This document shows, piece by piece, positions 39,147 through 51,150 of a stretch of DNA of 64,000 bases (positions are counted from its first letter, which is position 1; each line of letters begins with the position of its first letter). Where the stretch lies: contig CM035354.1 of assembly GCA_020137815.1 (NCBI GenBank), positions 5,966,015 to 6,030,014 on the forward strand. Direction: 5' to 3'. The notes beneath the pieces are model-generated. The model was not told the DNA's origin and did no database searches. It worked only from the letters and a program-made list of their open reading frames with translations. The stretch comes from Hormiphora californensis. Taxonomy: Eukaryota > Ctenophora > Tentaculata > Cydippida > Pleurobrachiidae. The position numbers and the translations under genes were made by a program.

Positions 39147-40450
39147 AGGTATCACGTATCTTTACCACTACCAACCTCCGTATTCTTTACCACGACATGG
39201 GTGGGGACTGCAATGGGTGGGGACTTCAATGAGCTTTCTAGTCTATATTATAAAGCAGAGATGGTTGCAAGACAATTGGTTTTTTGGGGGGTTTTTAGGG
39301 TTTGCACGTGGAAAATTGGCGTGTTGTTAGGGGTGTTTGGTGGGGCTTGGAGAGTGCACGTGCGTGTGTAAAGGTTTTATAATGTTGGAAATTCATGGCT
39401 TTTTGGAAAGAGGTTGAGTTGATCTTTCCAATGAGCCTTGGTTTTTTGAAATTGGTTGAGAAATGACGGAGTTATGGCGAAAATGGTGAAAATTGAGGGG
39501 AAATGGTGAAAAATGAGGGGTTCTGAACTGATTCAGATCACAGATTGAGAGAGGGGTGAGGGGAGTATTCATTATGGCGTTACAGGGGAGTGAATAGAGG
39601 GTGAGATGGAGTGAATAGGGGACGGTCCCCTATTCAGATTCAATAGGGGCCGATGGGAGTCAATAGGGATAAGAGGGGTGAGGACTGAGAGGAGTCAACA
39701 GGGGGAAGGGGGCGTGGATTATGATCTCGCGACCGGAGGTGCCGGGAAGCGGCGCCGTAGGGAGCAAAGTAGGCATGAGCCAGGGATCGGGATTGAGAGG
39801 AATGAATAGGGTGTGAGAGTTTTTTGTTCTTTTGCCTGGGCTCTCTAGTCCTTATTATAAAGTAGAAATGAGTGGCGTGATGAGGAGGATGATGACCTAT
39901 CATCACGTGCAAATGGAGGGGGTTGCCAAGGAGGTGCTCTGGGAGGGGTATTGGAGATTGTGGGGGGATACTACACGTGCATGTTGTTGGTTGTTTGTTG
40001 CGTGTTCCTGTGTTGTTCCTGTGGAGTTTTGGGATCTACTGCTGGGGCCGCCATGATTGCCAAAGCCTTTCTACCTACGTACCCCGTTGATTCTCTACAC
40101 AGCTACAATTCTACGGATCTTTATCACCTGATTCTACATATATGTTATTCAGCGGGATTTCCCTTGATATGATGTTTATTACCAGCGCTCTACCACTACC
40201 AACCCCGACATGGAGAAACGAATAGTAAGAGGGGGGAGACGGGTGGGGGGGGGTTATTGTAGGACTTCAATGGGCTTTCTAGTACTATTATATATACCAA
40301 GTTAGCTATCACATATGGTGCACGTGAATTCAACCCTGAGTGGTACCATGAGAGGTGATGATGGTGACCAATAATTGTATTGATAAATGAGAATGATGTG
40401 TGGCTTGTGTGGAGCTTTATTGTGAGCACTCCAGTGACCTTTGTAGTGTC
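39147..40450. other. no gene seen; dispersed short repeats
   Basis: Three diverged copies of a segment with GACTTCAATGNGCTTTCTAG followed by a TATTATA-like stretch start near 39222, 39835 and 40262. The stretch 39590-39720 is built of short GAGTGAATAGGGG-type repeats. No coding evidence. Confidence 0.5.
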
Positions 40451-40454
40451 GTTC

Positions 40455-40569
<115 letters not shown>

Positions 40570-40839
40570 CTTTCGTCATTCTTTGATCTTCCTACCACCA
40601 ACAAGTGATCCGCCAAGGACAGGGCACATCTAGTTACTACTGTATGCTTTGAATATCTGCTACACCCCGTTCTCAGTTTATATATGTTTCATTACGTCTC
40701 CTTCCTCTCAGTCACAGTTTATAAATAACATCAGACGATTTATTTTACATTACCCTTATCCTTGTTTCTTTGATGACTAGTTATAAATTCGTCATAATGA
40801 CAGTATTGCTCTCTCTCATCTCTCCTTCCTATTAAGTAT

Positions 40840-41044
40840 TATACCAAAACTAATTGAAATTAGTAGGCCGGAAAGGTTGCCCTATGAGTTGAGCTACCTT
40901 TGCCACCGTAACATTCACGGTGTACTGCAGACAGGGTATGGCAGATGCTTCTTCTATCTTCGAAAGGGTATGTACTGGTGCCAAAGGTAGCTCCACTCAT
41001 AGGGCAACCTTTCCGGCCTACTAATTTCAATTAGTTTTGGTATA
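40840..41044. mobile_element. MITE with about 64-bp terminal inverted repeats
   Basis: The left arm TATACCAAAACTAATTGAAA ... CTACCTTTG and right arm are reverse complements with one or two mismatches, flanking about 75 bp of non-coding sequence. Confidence 0.9.
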
Positions 41045-41136
41045 ATTTGCATCATTTTTGGGATTTTTTATCCATTTAGATGTAGTAGAACAGGTACAGA
41101 GAGGATGGAATCGCAAAATTGAGAAAATTTCATTTT

Positions 41137-41184
41137 TGACGTCATTTTGACGTCATAAAATGACGTCACGACGTTATGACGTCA
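41137..41184. promoter_or_regulatory. cluster of four TGACGTCA (CRE/ATF-like) palindromes
   Basis: Perfect TGACGTCA at 41137, 41148, 41161 and 41177. It could bind CREB/ATF proteins, but no gene start is nearby and it may belong to a repeat. Confidence 0.4.
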
Positions 41185-41341
41185 TAATTACGTCGTCATA
41201 TCATCAGGATTACCTAGATGAAGATACTGACCAAGTTTGAGATCGATTGGATAAGATTTGAGTCCGCTATGGCGAAAAAAACCCATATCGTCATCTATCT
41301 ATCTATCTATTTTTAAACAGTCTTAATACTTCAGACGCGTT

Positions 41342-43413
41342 TTAAGGGTACACCTGGCGTTTTTCATCATCGAGTGCCCAACCAAATGACTTCACCAGGG
41401 TTTAGGCCATACAAAATGGACCTCAAATATGCAATTTTAGCCCTAAATTCGAATTCATATTTTTGCTACAGCCTATTTTCAAAGTGGAGTTTTTTCAATT
41501 TTTGTTGGAATTTTTAACCTCAGGACCACTTTTTTTGAGATAAAAACATTAAATTCTTGGAATTTGAAGAGAATATAAAGGTGAATAAGCCCAAAGAAGG
41601 ATTTTTGAAATGGAGCTTATTTCTGGCCATGAGAACGGTTTACTTTTTTGCTTCTTTGACACGCTGGCTGAGAATGTTCCCATGCTTCATTAGAGATAAA
41701 AATCTGGAAATAGTTGCTCAAAACGATTATCTATGTGGCCCAAAAATTTTGGAACTTTCCCGCCAAAGATGCGGTGTACAGAGCTTGTTTTGTGAAACCC
41801 GTCTTTTTGAAAAAGAGGGAAATTCCCTGTATCTCAAAAACGGATGATCGTAGAGACCTGCGACCAAGCTTAATCGATTCAGAAGGTCCGATTTTGGGGG
41901 GGTCTTCTGAGAGACATTTTGCTCCTACTCCAACCGTTTTTGCTGTAATTGCGAAAAAGGTATTAGCAAGTAAGGGGGAAATCAGCCCGAAGCAGGCTAC
42001 TGGAATAGAGTTGTTCCCCCTTTTCATAGAATTGGTTTTTCGCAATTACAGCAAAAACGATTGGAGTAGGAGCAAAATGTCTCTCAGAAGACCCCCCCAA
42101 AATCGGACCTTCTGAATCGATTAAGCTTGGTCGCAGGTCTCTACGATCATCCGTTTTTGAGATACAGGGAATTTCCCTCTTTTTCAAAAAGACGGGTTTC
42201 ACAAAACAAGCTCTGTACACCGCATCTTTGGCGGGAAAGTTCCAAAATTTTTGGGCCACATAGATAATCGTTTTGAGCAACTATTTCCAGATTTTTATCT
42301 CTAATGAAGCATGGGAACATTCTCAGCCAGCGTATCAAAGAAGCAAAAAAGTAAACCGTTCTCATGGCCAGAAATAAGCTCCATTTCAAAAATCCTTCTT
42401 TGGGCTTATTGGGGGGGACGTCACCTTTTTTTTGCCCACTGCCCACATTATTCTTAAATTTTGAATTTGCCCACATGGGCAAAAGTGGGCAAAAGTGGGC
42501 AAAAGTAGGCAAAAGTAGGCAAAAAATTTAAATCCATAAAAAATGTATGCTATCAACCAGGTAATCGTCTGTGACAAAGGTTTTTCACCACCAATGTTCT
42601 CCTAGAGGTCCCCCCTATCGATTCCAACCGATAATTTATTTGCTCAGGGTTGATAAGGCTCCATATCCAACTGGAAAAATGGGCAAAATATGTTGGCAAA
42701 ATTAGGAAAATTGATCATTTTAGGCACGTTTCTCACATGGTTGGAGTGGAAAATTTTTCTGGTTTTTCTGGGACCCCATTGGAGTACAATGCAAGTGGAA
42801 AACCTTTGTTATGTATCAGTTCCCTAAATAGCCCCAAAATGACGAAAAATCACTGGCCTTTGCCTAATTTTGCCAATTTTTTTTGCCCACTTTTGTCCAG
42901 TCGGACATGGAGCCTTATCAACCCTAAGTCATAAGTAAGTACATTAATTATCGGTTGGAATCGATAGAGGGGACCTCTTGGAAGACATTGGAGGTGAAAA
43001 ACATTTGTCACAGAGGGTTTTCTGGTAAAGTTTTGATGCTTATAATATTTTTGCCCACTTTTTGCCCACTTTGCCCACATTATACCTGTTTTTTGAGATT
43101 TTGGTTTGCCCATGTGGGCAAATGTGGGCAAAAGTGGGCAAAAAAAAAGGTGACGTCCCCCCCGGCTTATTCACCTTTATATTCTCTTCAAATTCCAAGA
43201 ATTTAATGTTTTTATCTCAAAAAAAGTGGTCCTGAGGTTAAAAATTCCAACAAAAATTGAAAAAACTCCACTTTGAAAATAGGCTGTAGCAAAAATATGA
43301 ATTCGAATTTAGGGCTAAAATTGCATATTTGAGGTCCATTTTGTATGGCCTAAACCCTGGTGAAGTCATTTGGTTGGGCACTCGATGATGAAAAACGCCA
43401 GGTGTACCCTTAA
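41342..43413. mobile_element. giant foldback A with TTAA ends, interrupted by another foldback
   Basis: TTAAGGGTACACCTGGCG at 41342 and its reverse complement ending at 43413. The left arm is continuous (41342 to about 41955). The right arm is split: about 42035-42410 matches the inner part and 43164-43413 the outer part, separated by the insertion at 42411-43163. Without it the element would be about 1.3 kb. No transposase. Mirror-image open frames on both strands are by-products of the palindrome. Confidence 0.92.
42411..43163. mobile_element. 753-bp foldback inserted in foldback A with 8-bp target duplication
   Basis: Flanked by GGCTTATT at 42403-42410 and 43164-43171. Ends are seven G then ACGTCACC, and the exact reverse complement. 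Arms contain repeated GCCCACTTTTGCC. An 8-bp duplication fits hAT- or P-type transposases; it is non-autonomous here. Confidence 0.9.
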
Positions 43414-43571
43414 GACCCTTATACATACAGTTTTGAAAATTCGCTATAAAGTTTCTGAAAGTTCAGACAATTCTCTTTCCAATATATAGTCTTCGTTTTT
43501 CGATTAGGATCCGTCTTTAGGGTGTAAATTGAGCTCAAAGAATTTTGGTCAGACTCTGAAAAATGACGACT

Positions 43572-44970
43572 TTAAGGGTACGCTAACCAAAATTTTTTTT
43601 CGAGTGCAGGGAAATCTCTCACCGTAGGGTTGTAGGCCATGCCAAGGAGACCTCAAATATGCAATTTGAGCTCTCAAGTCGAATTCATATTTTTGCTACA
43701 GCTGCTTGAAAAATGAACTGAAAATAAGCTTTTGGCATCTCAAAAAATTTTTTTCAAAGATAGGAGCATGAAAATTTGGGGATTTGAAGAGGACATGAAG
43801 GTGAATAACCACAAAAATTTTTTTTGCAATCCGAGCTGATTTCTGGTCCTGAGATGGATTTCTTTTTTTCCACTTTAACGCCCTATTTGGCAAAGTTCCG
43901 AAAACATGTGAAAGCTGTAAATTGGTGAAAAGTTGCGTCTAACAATTATCTAAGTGGCCATAAATTTTGGGCGTGTCCTTATTTGAGATAAGCTGTACGG
44001 AGTTTTTTTTGTGAAAGCCGTCATTTCAGAAATAAATAAATTCCCTGTATCTCAAAAACGGCTGATCGTAGAGACCTGAGACTATGCTTAAACGATTCAG
44101 AAGGTCCGATTTTGGGGGGGTCTTCTGAGAGACATTTTGCTCCTACTTCAACCGTTTTTTGCTGTAATTGCGAAAAACAAATTCTATGAAAAGGGCAAAA
44201 GCCAAACTCCAATATCCTGTAATTAGGGAATTTTAGCTAAGGAAGGACCGAAACTATGGAAAACTGTTTAACAAGCTAATTCCTTCACTATTTGGTCCAT
44301 ATGGGTCCCTATAATCATCAAAAACAAAATCACAAAAAATCCACGATGGCGAAGATGGGTTATTGTTTTTCGCAATTACAGCAAAAACGGTTGAAGTAGG
44401 AGCAAAATGTCTCTCAGAAGACCCCCCCAAAATCGGACCTTCTGAATCGTTTAAGCATAGTCTCAGGTCTCTACGATCAGCCGTTTTTGAGATACAGGGA
44501 ATTTATTTATTACTGAAATGACGGCTTTCACAAAAAAAACTCCGTACAGCTTATCTCAAATAAGGACACGCCCAAAATTTATGGCCACTTAGGTAATCGT
44601 TAGACGCAACTTTTCACCAATTTACAGCTTTCACATGTTTTCGGAACTTTGCCAAATAGGGCGTTAAAGTGGAAAAAAAGAAATCCATCTCAGGACCAGA
44701 AATCAGCTCGGATTGCAAAAAAAAATTTTGTGGTTATTCACCTTCATGTCCTCTTCAAATCCCCAAATTTTCATGCTCCTATCTTTGAAAAAAATTTTTT
44801 GAGATGCCAAAAACTTATTTTCAGTTCATTTTTCAAGCAGCTGTAGCAAAAATATGAATTCGACTTGAGAGCTCAAATTGCATATTTGAGGTCTCCTTGG
44901 CATGGCCTACAACCCTACGGTGAGAGATTTCCCTGCACTCGAAAAAAAATTTTGGTTAGCGTACCCTTAA
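43572..44970. mobile_element. giant foldback B with TTAA ends
   Basis: TTAAGGGTACGCTAACCAAA at 43572 and the reverse complement ending at 44970. Arms are about 620 bp around a centre of about 160 bp (44190-44350). It shares its inner arm (CTGTATCTCAAAAACGG through GAGACATTTTGCTCCTACT) with foldback A but differs outside, so the two are related families lying side by side. Confidence 0.92.
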
Positions 44971-44999
44971 GACGTTCTGTAGGACGTTCCTGACGATGA

Positions 45000-46130
45000 A
45001 AAGGGATCTCACATCGACTAATGCACACACATCCAGTAGATCTAGCAGCTGTGAAAACAAGAAGTTTCTATCTCTTATCGTTTGGCGTAAATATGGTTTA
45101 TAAAAAGCGTCTCTCCTACGCGCGTACGTGCGCACGCATATGTGTTACACTGAATTTAGGGCAAATGGGACCTATCTGTAACTTCGGTTCCAGATGAGAT
45201 CTGAGACTTGAAATTTTAAACTTGAGTCAAAGACCCCAAGCCGGGTATACATTCCAAATTTCAAGTCAAACGGATGAATGGGAGCCATGCTATAGCCTTC
45301 TGAAATCTGGGTTTTCAGTCAAAACACCCATAAAACGTATAACTGCGTTTCTGGCGGCGCTTTGCTGTTTGGGGGAGGGGGAATGGCAACCTTTGCGCTT
45401 GCCAGCGCAGTGATATCTATTCTTCTATTTCTCTCTACGTTTCTCTCCTGCTGCCAATTTCTTACTGATGATTTATGTGTGTGTCAGATGGGTGTGGGAT
45501 TAATCACTAAATTTCCACCCATGATCTAGATAATTGGAGAGCTAGTTATTTTTGATCAAAATTCCTTCGAACACTAGTCGGTCTTTCGGAAGGCAGATAT
45601 TGGAACATAATATGCATCAGCTCTCTGTCATGACGGGGCTATAAATTTGTCGAATGGTAATCAAATAGTGATGTACAGTGTGTGTTTGCATCTTTAATCA
45701 GCATTACCCCCCCCCCCCCCATTTGTCAAACATCATCTGACGCCTCGTTCATATTATATATGAGGCATGACACCTGATCGTGCATTGGCCTAAGTTCAGA
45801 TAGGCCAAAAACGGTTTTTTGCGATTATCTCAAAACTATGAAATTGCAGATTATAAGCCAATTAAATGCACGATCAGGTGTCTTATATAATATTAAATGT
45901 TATAATTTACAGACTACCTGGACGTCTTTCGCTTTTCTTTTGTTCAAACCCGGGGAGGGTCGAATAAGGCAACTTCGCATCCAATCAAACGCAAATTGGT
46001 CATTTTTCTTTCAGTCGAAGAGCCTTGTTTGCCTTATTTCTATCGTTTTACTTTTAATGTTAATGTCATGTAAATTGTAGATGCGCTTGAAGTTTTCAAA
46101 AGATGCTCCTATAATTGTGTTTAATCGATG
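45000..46130. other. no gene seen; small inverted repeat
   Basis: GACACCTGATCGTGCATTGG near 45769 and its inverse near 45864-45889 form a hairpin of about 120 bp. The stretch at 45170-45270 resembles foldback 3 (GAGACTTGAAATTT). Confidence 0.5.
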
Positions 46131-46139
46131 CAGTGCTCT

Positions 46140-46253
46140 CGAGAGAGAGCGATAGAGAGAGAGAGAGAGAGGGGCAGAGCGAGCGAGAGAGGATAGCGAA
46201 AAGAGGGACGAAAGAGAGAGAGAGAGAGATCGCTCTATCCTCTCCTCTCTCTC

Positions 46254-46316
<63 letters not shown>
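46140..46316. repeat. GA-rich then CT-rich microsatellite (self-complementary)
   Basis: GA repeats at 46140-46230 switch to CT repeats at 46230-46316, so the tract can fold on itself. Confidence 0.85.
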
Positions 46317-46323
<7 letters not shown>

Positions 46324-47311
46324 CAAATATCTCTCTCGACTCTCTTCCCTCTCTCCCTGTCTCTGCCAAAGAAGTCACAATATTGTGTCACACTTGACGC
46401 GAAAGCATTATTTTCATTCCTCTTTTTAGCTGTACATCTTGTACATCCATAGCTTGTGCCATCTGATTCGAAATTTCATAATCAGAATGTTACTTTGCTA
46501 TTCAATAAATTATTTTTTAAATTTTATAAGTTTATCTTCATCATAGAGGCTATCTCAGCCTCGTTAGGTTATCAATCTCCACCTTCTTGAGAGAAGACAT
46601 TGTTACTCCATTGTAACTCTGGTAGTAATTACAATGAAATGAAAGTTAATTACTTGATATTTCCACATTCATCCCTTCCTTAGTTTCCTGTGTGATTATA
46701 ACAGAATTTAATGAATTTGGAAACTTCCCGTCTTACATTGCTACGTCAACGTGGTCTGTCGCCCGTCGACAATTTAGTGATTTCTTCTCCTCCAAAATTT
46801 ATTTTTGTATGCAATTTTTCCATTTATTTCTCCATAAGATGGGAAATTGAAAAACCTTTTTACAAACACCTAGCTACCAGCACTGTGGCTGCAGTTGCCT
46901 ATTTTCTTGTCGCCGCCTCTATCTTTTTAAAATTTAGTTTCTAGGTAATTAGTTGTAATTAATAGGCTGTGTTGCACATGCTGTTTCTTTCTTTCTCTAT
47001 CTCACTTGAGGTTTACTCGTTTGTTTAGCCTTCCCGTGGTTTATGGCTATGACGGCTACAGGTCAGTGCCCGAATCAATCTTATCTAGAAGAGAAGGGAG
47101 AGGGATCTGTAGAATCTTTAGAATTAGGTAGAGAAAGAAATAGCTAGAAGTTACATTGGAGCTGGGATACAAAGGGAGATACAATAAATTAAAGCTTCCT
47201 TTTTTGGACAGAAGCTACTGTTGTGTGTTACAAGTTCGTCTGTATAATTGTACTGCTGCCTTGTCTGACTCAGGGCGTTTCTTTTAGATCAAATTAGTTT
47301 GTTTCAGTTCA
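46317..47311. other. upstream flank of the calmodulin-like gene, no other gene seen
   Basis: AT-rich with short open frames lacking any recognisable motif. Confidence 0.5.
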
Positions 47312-49723
47312 ATGGCGTTTGGTAAGAACTTGTGTATAATTGTGCCAGTTGTCCTCAAATCTGTTTGTTATGTTCTAACCCTCCTTTACATTTGCTTGGC
47401 GCGGTGAAACAGGGTTGAGCAAGGCAAAAATCTGTGTTGTATTACTCTTGTCTATCCTTTTAACTCCCTGTTACCTCCCAATATTAGGCCATACTATTGC
47501 GAGAGTGGTATTTTCCACTATTATAATTGACCTAATATTACACCACTGTGTCTTTATTGGCAGTCGACTAGAGAAGCTGACACCCTTCACATGATATTAG
47601 GAACGAGTTTCCCACTTAGTTCCAACGGGAGATATTTGGATTTTGGGAGAATCCATCCCTCCTAGAGCAATTCAATTCTTTAGTTCTCCAGTGTAAACTG
47701 TGATAATGAAGGCGAATTTGTCCGCACTGGATGGATAAATTCGCCCAAGTATATATCCATTTGGAATCAGAGGGTTACATTTCAGTCCCTTCCCTAATTT
47801 TCAATTCCCGTCCCAGGTCTAGTGCTCCCAAATCTAACCCTCTCACTCTTCCCCACAGAGCTTGAAGAACAATTTCGGATAGTTGACATCAACAGAGATG
47901 GATTTATTGATGCCACAGAGCTGCGGACCGTCATGAATAATCTTGGTGTTAAGTCTACGGATGAGGAGATAAAGATTATCTTGGAGCAGGCCGATCATAA
48001 TGGTGCGTAACTTAGTTTGTATCTTAGTTTATTATTTGTAGTTTAGTATCTGTATTCTGTAGTTTAGCAATTTTAGCTTAGTTGTAACTTAGTTTGGATA
48101 CTTAGTTTATCGAGTAAGGGGTGGAGGAGGGGCCCTTACAAATTTTAGTGGGAATTAGCGTGGGAGTATTGTTCTTGTTGGCGGGTTAAATAGGTCACTG
48201 CTTCAAATTTTAATTATACCAGATAATCGCTTAGAAATCGATTTATTTGTCGAATGGTTCTGTAGAAATTCCCTGTACGCTAGTTTGTAGTTGTGGGTGT
48301 AATAATGAATCGGGGATAATTACCCTGATTTGCCTTCATAATTGGCACTTAAACGGTCGATCCTACGTCACTACAGCAGATCTGCTGCAGGCTGATGAAT
48401 AATATAGTCTAGACGAGTAGATGATTCAATACGGTAGCCGGTAGATCAATTAAAGTACTTCACTTTTCTCTACCTGACTTACAAAACTGTAGTTGGAAAA
48501 CTAACAAAAAAAACTAACAAAAATGTAGTTGAAGTAACGTAGTTTAGATATCCAACACACTTGGTAAAAGTAATAATTAGCCATGCGGTCTAAATCATTG
48601 CCTTCTACGGCCCTCCACCCCCACTTAGTGTAACCCACGTCCCACCCTCTAACCCAGGTAGTGGTAAGATACCACCCCCACTTAGTGTAACCCACCCTCT
48701 CACCCTCTAACCCAGGTAGTGGTAAGATACCACCCCCAATTTGTGTAACCCACCCTCTATAATAACCCAGGTAGTGGTAAGATACCACCCCCACCTTGTG
48801 TAACCCACCCTCTAACCCAGGTAGTGGTAAGATACCACCCCCAATTTGTGTAACCCACCCTCTATAATAACCCAGGTAGTGGTAAGATACCACCCCCACC
48901 TTGTGTAACCCACCCTCTAACCCAGGTAGTGGTAAGATACCACCCCCACTTAGTGTAACCCACCCTCTAACCCAGGTAGTGGTAAGATACCACCCCCACT
49001 TTGTGTAACCCACCCTCTCGCCCAGGTAGTGGTAAGATAGAGGAGGAGGACTTCATGTAACCCACCCTCTCACTCAGGTAGTGGTAAGATAGAGGAGGAA
49101 GACTTCATGCACGTTATGAAGGAGTACACCACAGATCAGGATACCCTCGAGGCCAGGGAGCTGTTTGACGTGTTCGATACTGATAAAGACGGGTTTATAT
49201 CTCGGGATGAACTCACTTTTGCTTTGTCCGAGGTCCTAAGGGATGATGTTTCGAAGAAAGAAAGTGAGTTACCTCCTCCCCCTCGTTAAAACTTTGTAGA
49301 AAAGGGTGTAGTGAGAGAGATTCCCCTATTATCTCAGTCAACTGCGGATAAAATATCGTAATCCCATCGTAATCATACCGTGGTTGTTTCATTTCCCTAT
49401 TTTAACTTCTCTGACCATCTAAAGATCCCTATTTAGATCCCCATTGATCCCAATTCCTTAACTCTCTGACCATTTAGATCCCCATCCTAATTCCCTGTGT
49501 ACTTCAGTTGAAACTATGATGAAGTTAGCGTGTAAAAATACCACTGGGAAGGATGAACGAGTCATTTCATTCAGAGGTTCGTATCTTGTTTATTGTTGGT
49601 AGATATAGACCCATTATGTTTTATCAATAATACCTGTTTCTTTTGTTGTACTCAACAATGTTTCTTCCTGTTTCAGATTTTCAGCAACTGCTACTGGATG
49701 TTGGATTCACTACGACCAACTGA
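47312..49723 (+). CDS. calmodulin-like EF-hand protein
   Basis: Exons 47312-47321 (ATG plus 7 nt), 47859-48002, 49078-49263, 49508-49576 and 49677-49723 join in phase to 151 aa. EF1 loop about 13-24 (DINRDGFIDATE) and EF3 about 85-96 (DTDKDGFISRDE) are canonical. EF2 about 49-60 (DHNGSGKIEEED) ends in Asp rather than Glu, which usually lowers Ca2+ affinity. EF4 (KNTTGKDERVISFRDF) has lost its ligands. Size and pairing match the calmodulin/troponin C/centrin superfamily, but the sequence is too diverged to be calmodulin itself. Predicted cytosolic Ca2+ sensor. The last donor (G|GTTCGT) is weak. AATAAA follows the stop at about 49744. Intron 2 holds a minisatellite derived from the exon 3 acceptor. 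Confidence 0.9.
48605..49077. repeat. minisatellite made of copies of the exon 3 splice acceptor
   Basis: Seven units of about 50-57 bp, each containing TAACCCAG or CTAACCCAG followed by GTAGTGGTAAGATA, the first 14 bases of exon 3. An eighth copy (49026-49060) carries 36 exon-like bases ending in ATGTAA. The ninth is the real exon start at 49078. Confidence 0.95.
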
Positions 49724-49744
49724 AGATGGGGGATTGCTGTCACA

Positions 49745-50280
49745 ATAAAGAGATATTTATCAAAACCACCATGATTTATTTAAGAACCCTTGTAAATAAA
49801 CTAAACCAACAAAAGGGGAACGAGAGACATTTTATTAACCATTACAATTTGAAGATGGGACATTGAAAATAAGAGATGCATTTCCTCATTTTGTGACCGT
49901 GTGAGTCTTTGTACAAGTTTGTCAGTGTGAGTGTCTGTCTGTTAAACCACTTAAAGAATTTTCTTCTATCAAAACTGAAATTACTGTGTTTTATTCGATT
50001 CCAGGGGTCCTACTAGATCTAGGGGTCGGCACCTCCCAGCTAGAGGTATTTGACGGGGGATGAACTTTATCCAAAGGGGTCAATGATCAATTTGGTGATT
50101 GGATGATCTGGCAGCTATTGTTGGTCTAACTTCTCAATCACATCCCCCATTGTGTACCATGTCCAATTTCATCTTCCCCCCCCCCCCTTCTATAATACAC
50201 CCTCTCTGTACTGGAGCACTATTCGGCCACAACCATTCACCGGCTATAGCTGCCACAAAGAAGGGTGAGATACTGACCCT
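49745..50280. other. downstream flank, no supported gene
   Basis: An exon-like piece at 50213-50263 (LFGHNHSPAIAATKK before GTGAGA) is possible but isolated. Confidence 0.4.
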
Positions 50281-50281
50281 C

Positions 50282-50401
50282 TCTGTCTGTATGTCTGTAT
50301 CTTTGTCTGTATGTCTGCATGTCTACATGTATGTATGTATGTCTGTTTATCTGTTTGTTTGTCTCTCTGTCTGTCTCTCTGTCTGTATGTCTATCTGTCT
50401 C

Positions 50402-50438
<37 letters not shown>

Positions 50439-50443
50439 TTGTT
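50282..50443. repeat. (CTGT)n-type microsatellite
   Basis: Interrupted CTGTCTGTATGT tetranucleotide array. Confidence 0.9.
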
Positions 50444-50758
50444 TGTAAGCAACTATCACACCGACAACAGCGTGTAAAATTGCGACGTAAGATGAGGGAT
50501 GTGATCCCAGATTAATACCCTTTATAATACTGTAGAGTGTAGTTGGTTAATAGAGCCATACATGTAGTCACGATATATATCTTATCCCCTATCTGATAGT
50601 TGCATTAAATATTGTATTACTGTCCTTCCAGCCCCCTCCCTCTCTCTGTTCTCCCGCCACTTTTTAACACCCCCGCACCCCTATCTATCCGTGTGTCCGT
50701 ACAACGTGTGTAAGCCCAGTTTCCCCATTTCCGCCGTGTTGCTCTTTTTCTCGCTACC

Positions 50759-51119
50759 ATGTTGACTGTGTGTGTTAGTTGTGGCGATGTGACACACTGT
50801 ACAGAATCTGGAGATCACCGGGATTTCGCCTCCATTTGCACCCTTGACAGACCTTGTCATGTGATACGGTAAGGTACAACTTCATAACAGATTTGAGCAC
50901 TATTCGTATATCCACAATTTGGTCAGTTTTGCTGAAAAGTTCAACTAAATTCAGCTGGACAGCTGCAGCCTGCATCAAGCATGGATTATAAACAAAAACT
51001 CCCGCCCCTTTTCTGTCGCGGTTCTGGAAATGTGTTGAAAGAAGGAAAGGTTGGTAGTCGCGACGCGCGCACGTGAAGAGTCTGTCTGATTGTTGGCGCG
51101 GGTGTACACTGTACATTGT

Positions 51120-51150
<31 letters not shown>

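Noticed and set aside
41557-44846. Protein-like frames occurring in mirror image on both strands
   Set aside because: They are the same sequence read from the two arms of palindromic elements and have no known domain.
50099-50515. 138-codon frame through the CTGT repeat
   Set aside because: Most of it is microsatellite translation; only a short part near 50213-50263 could be an exon.
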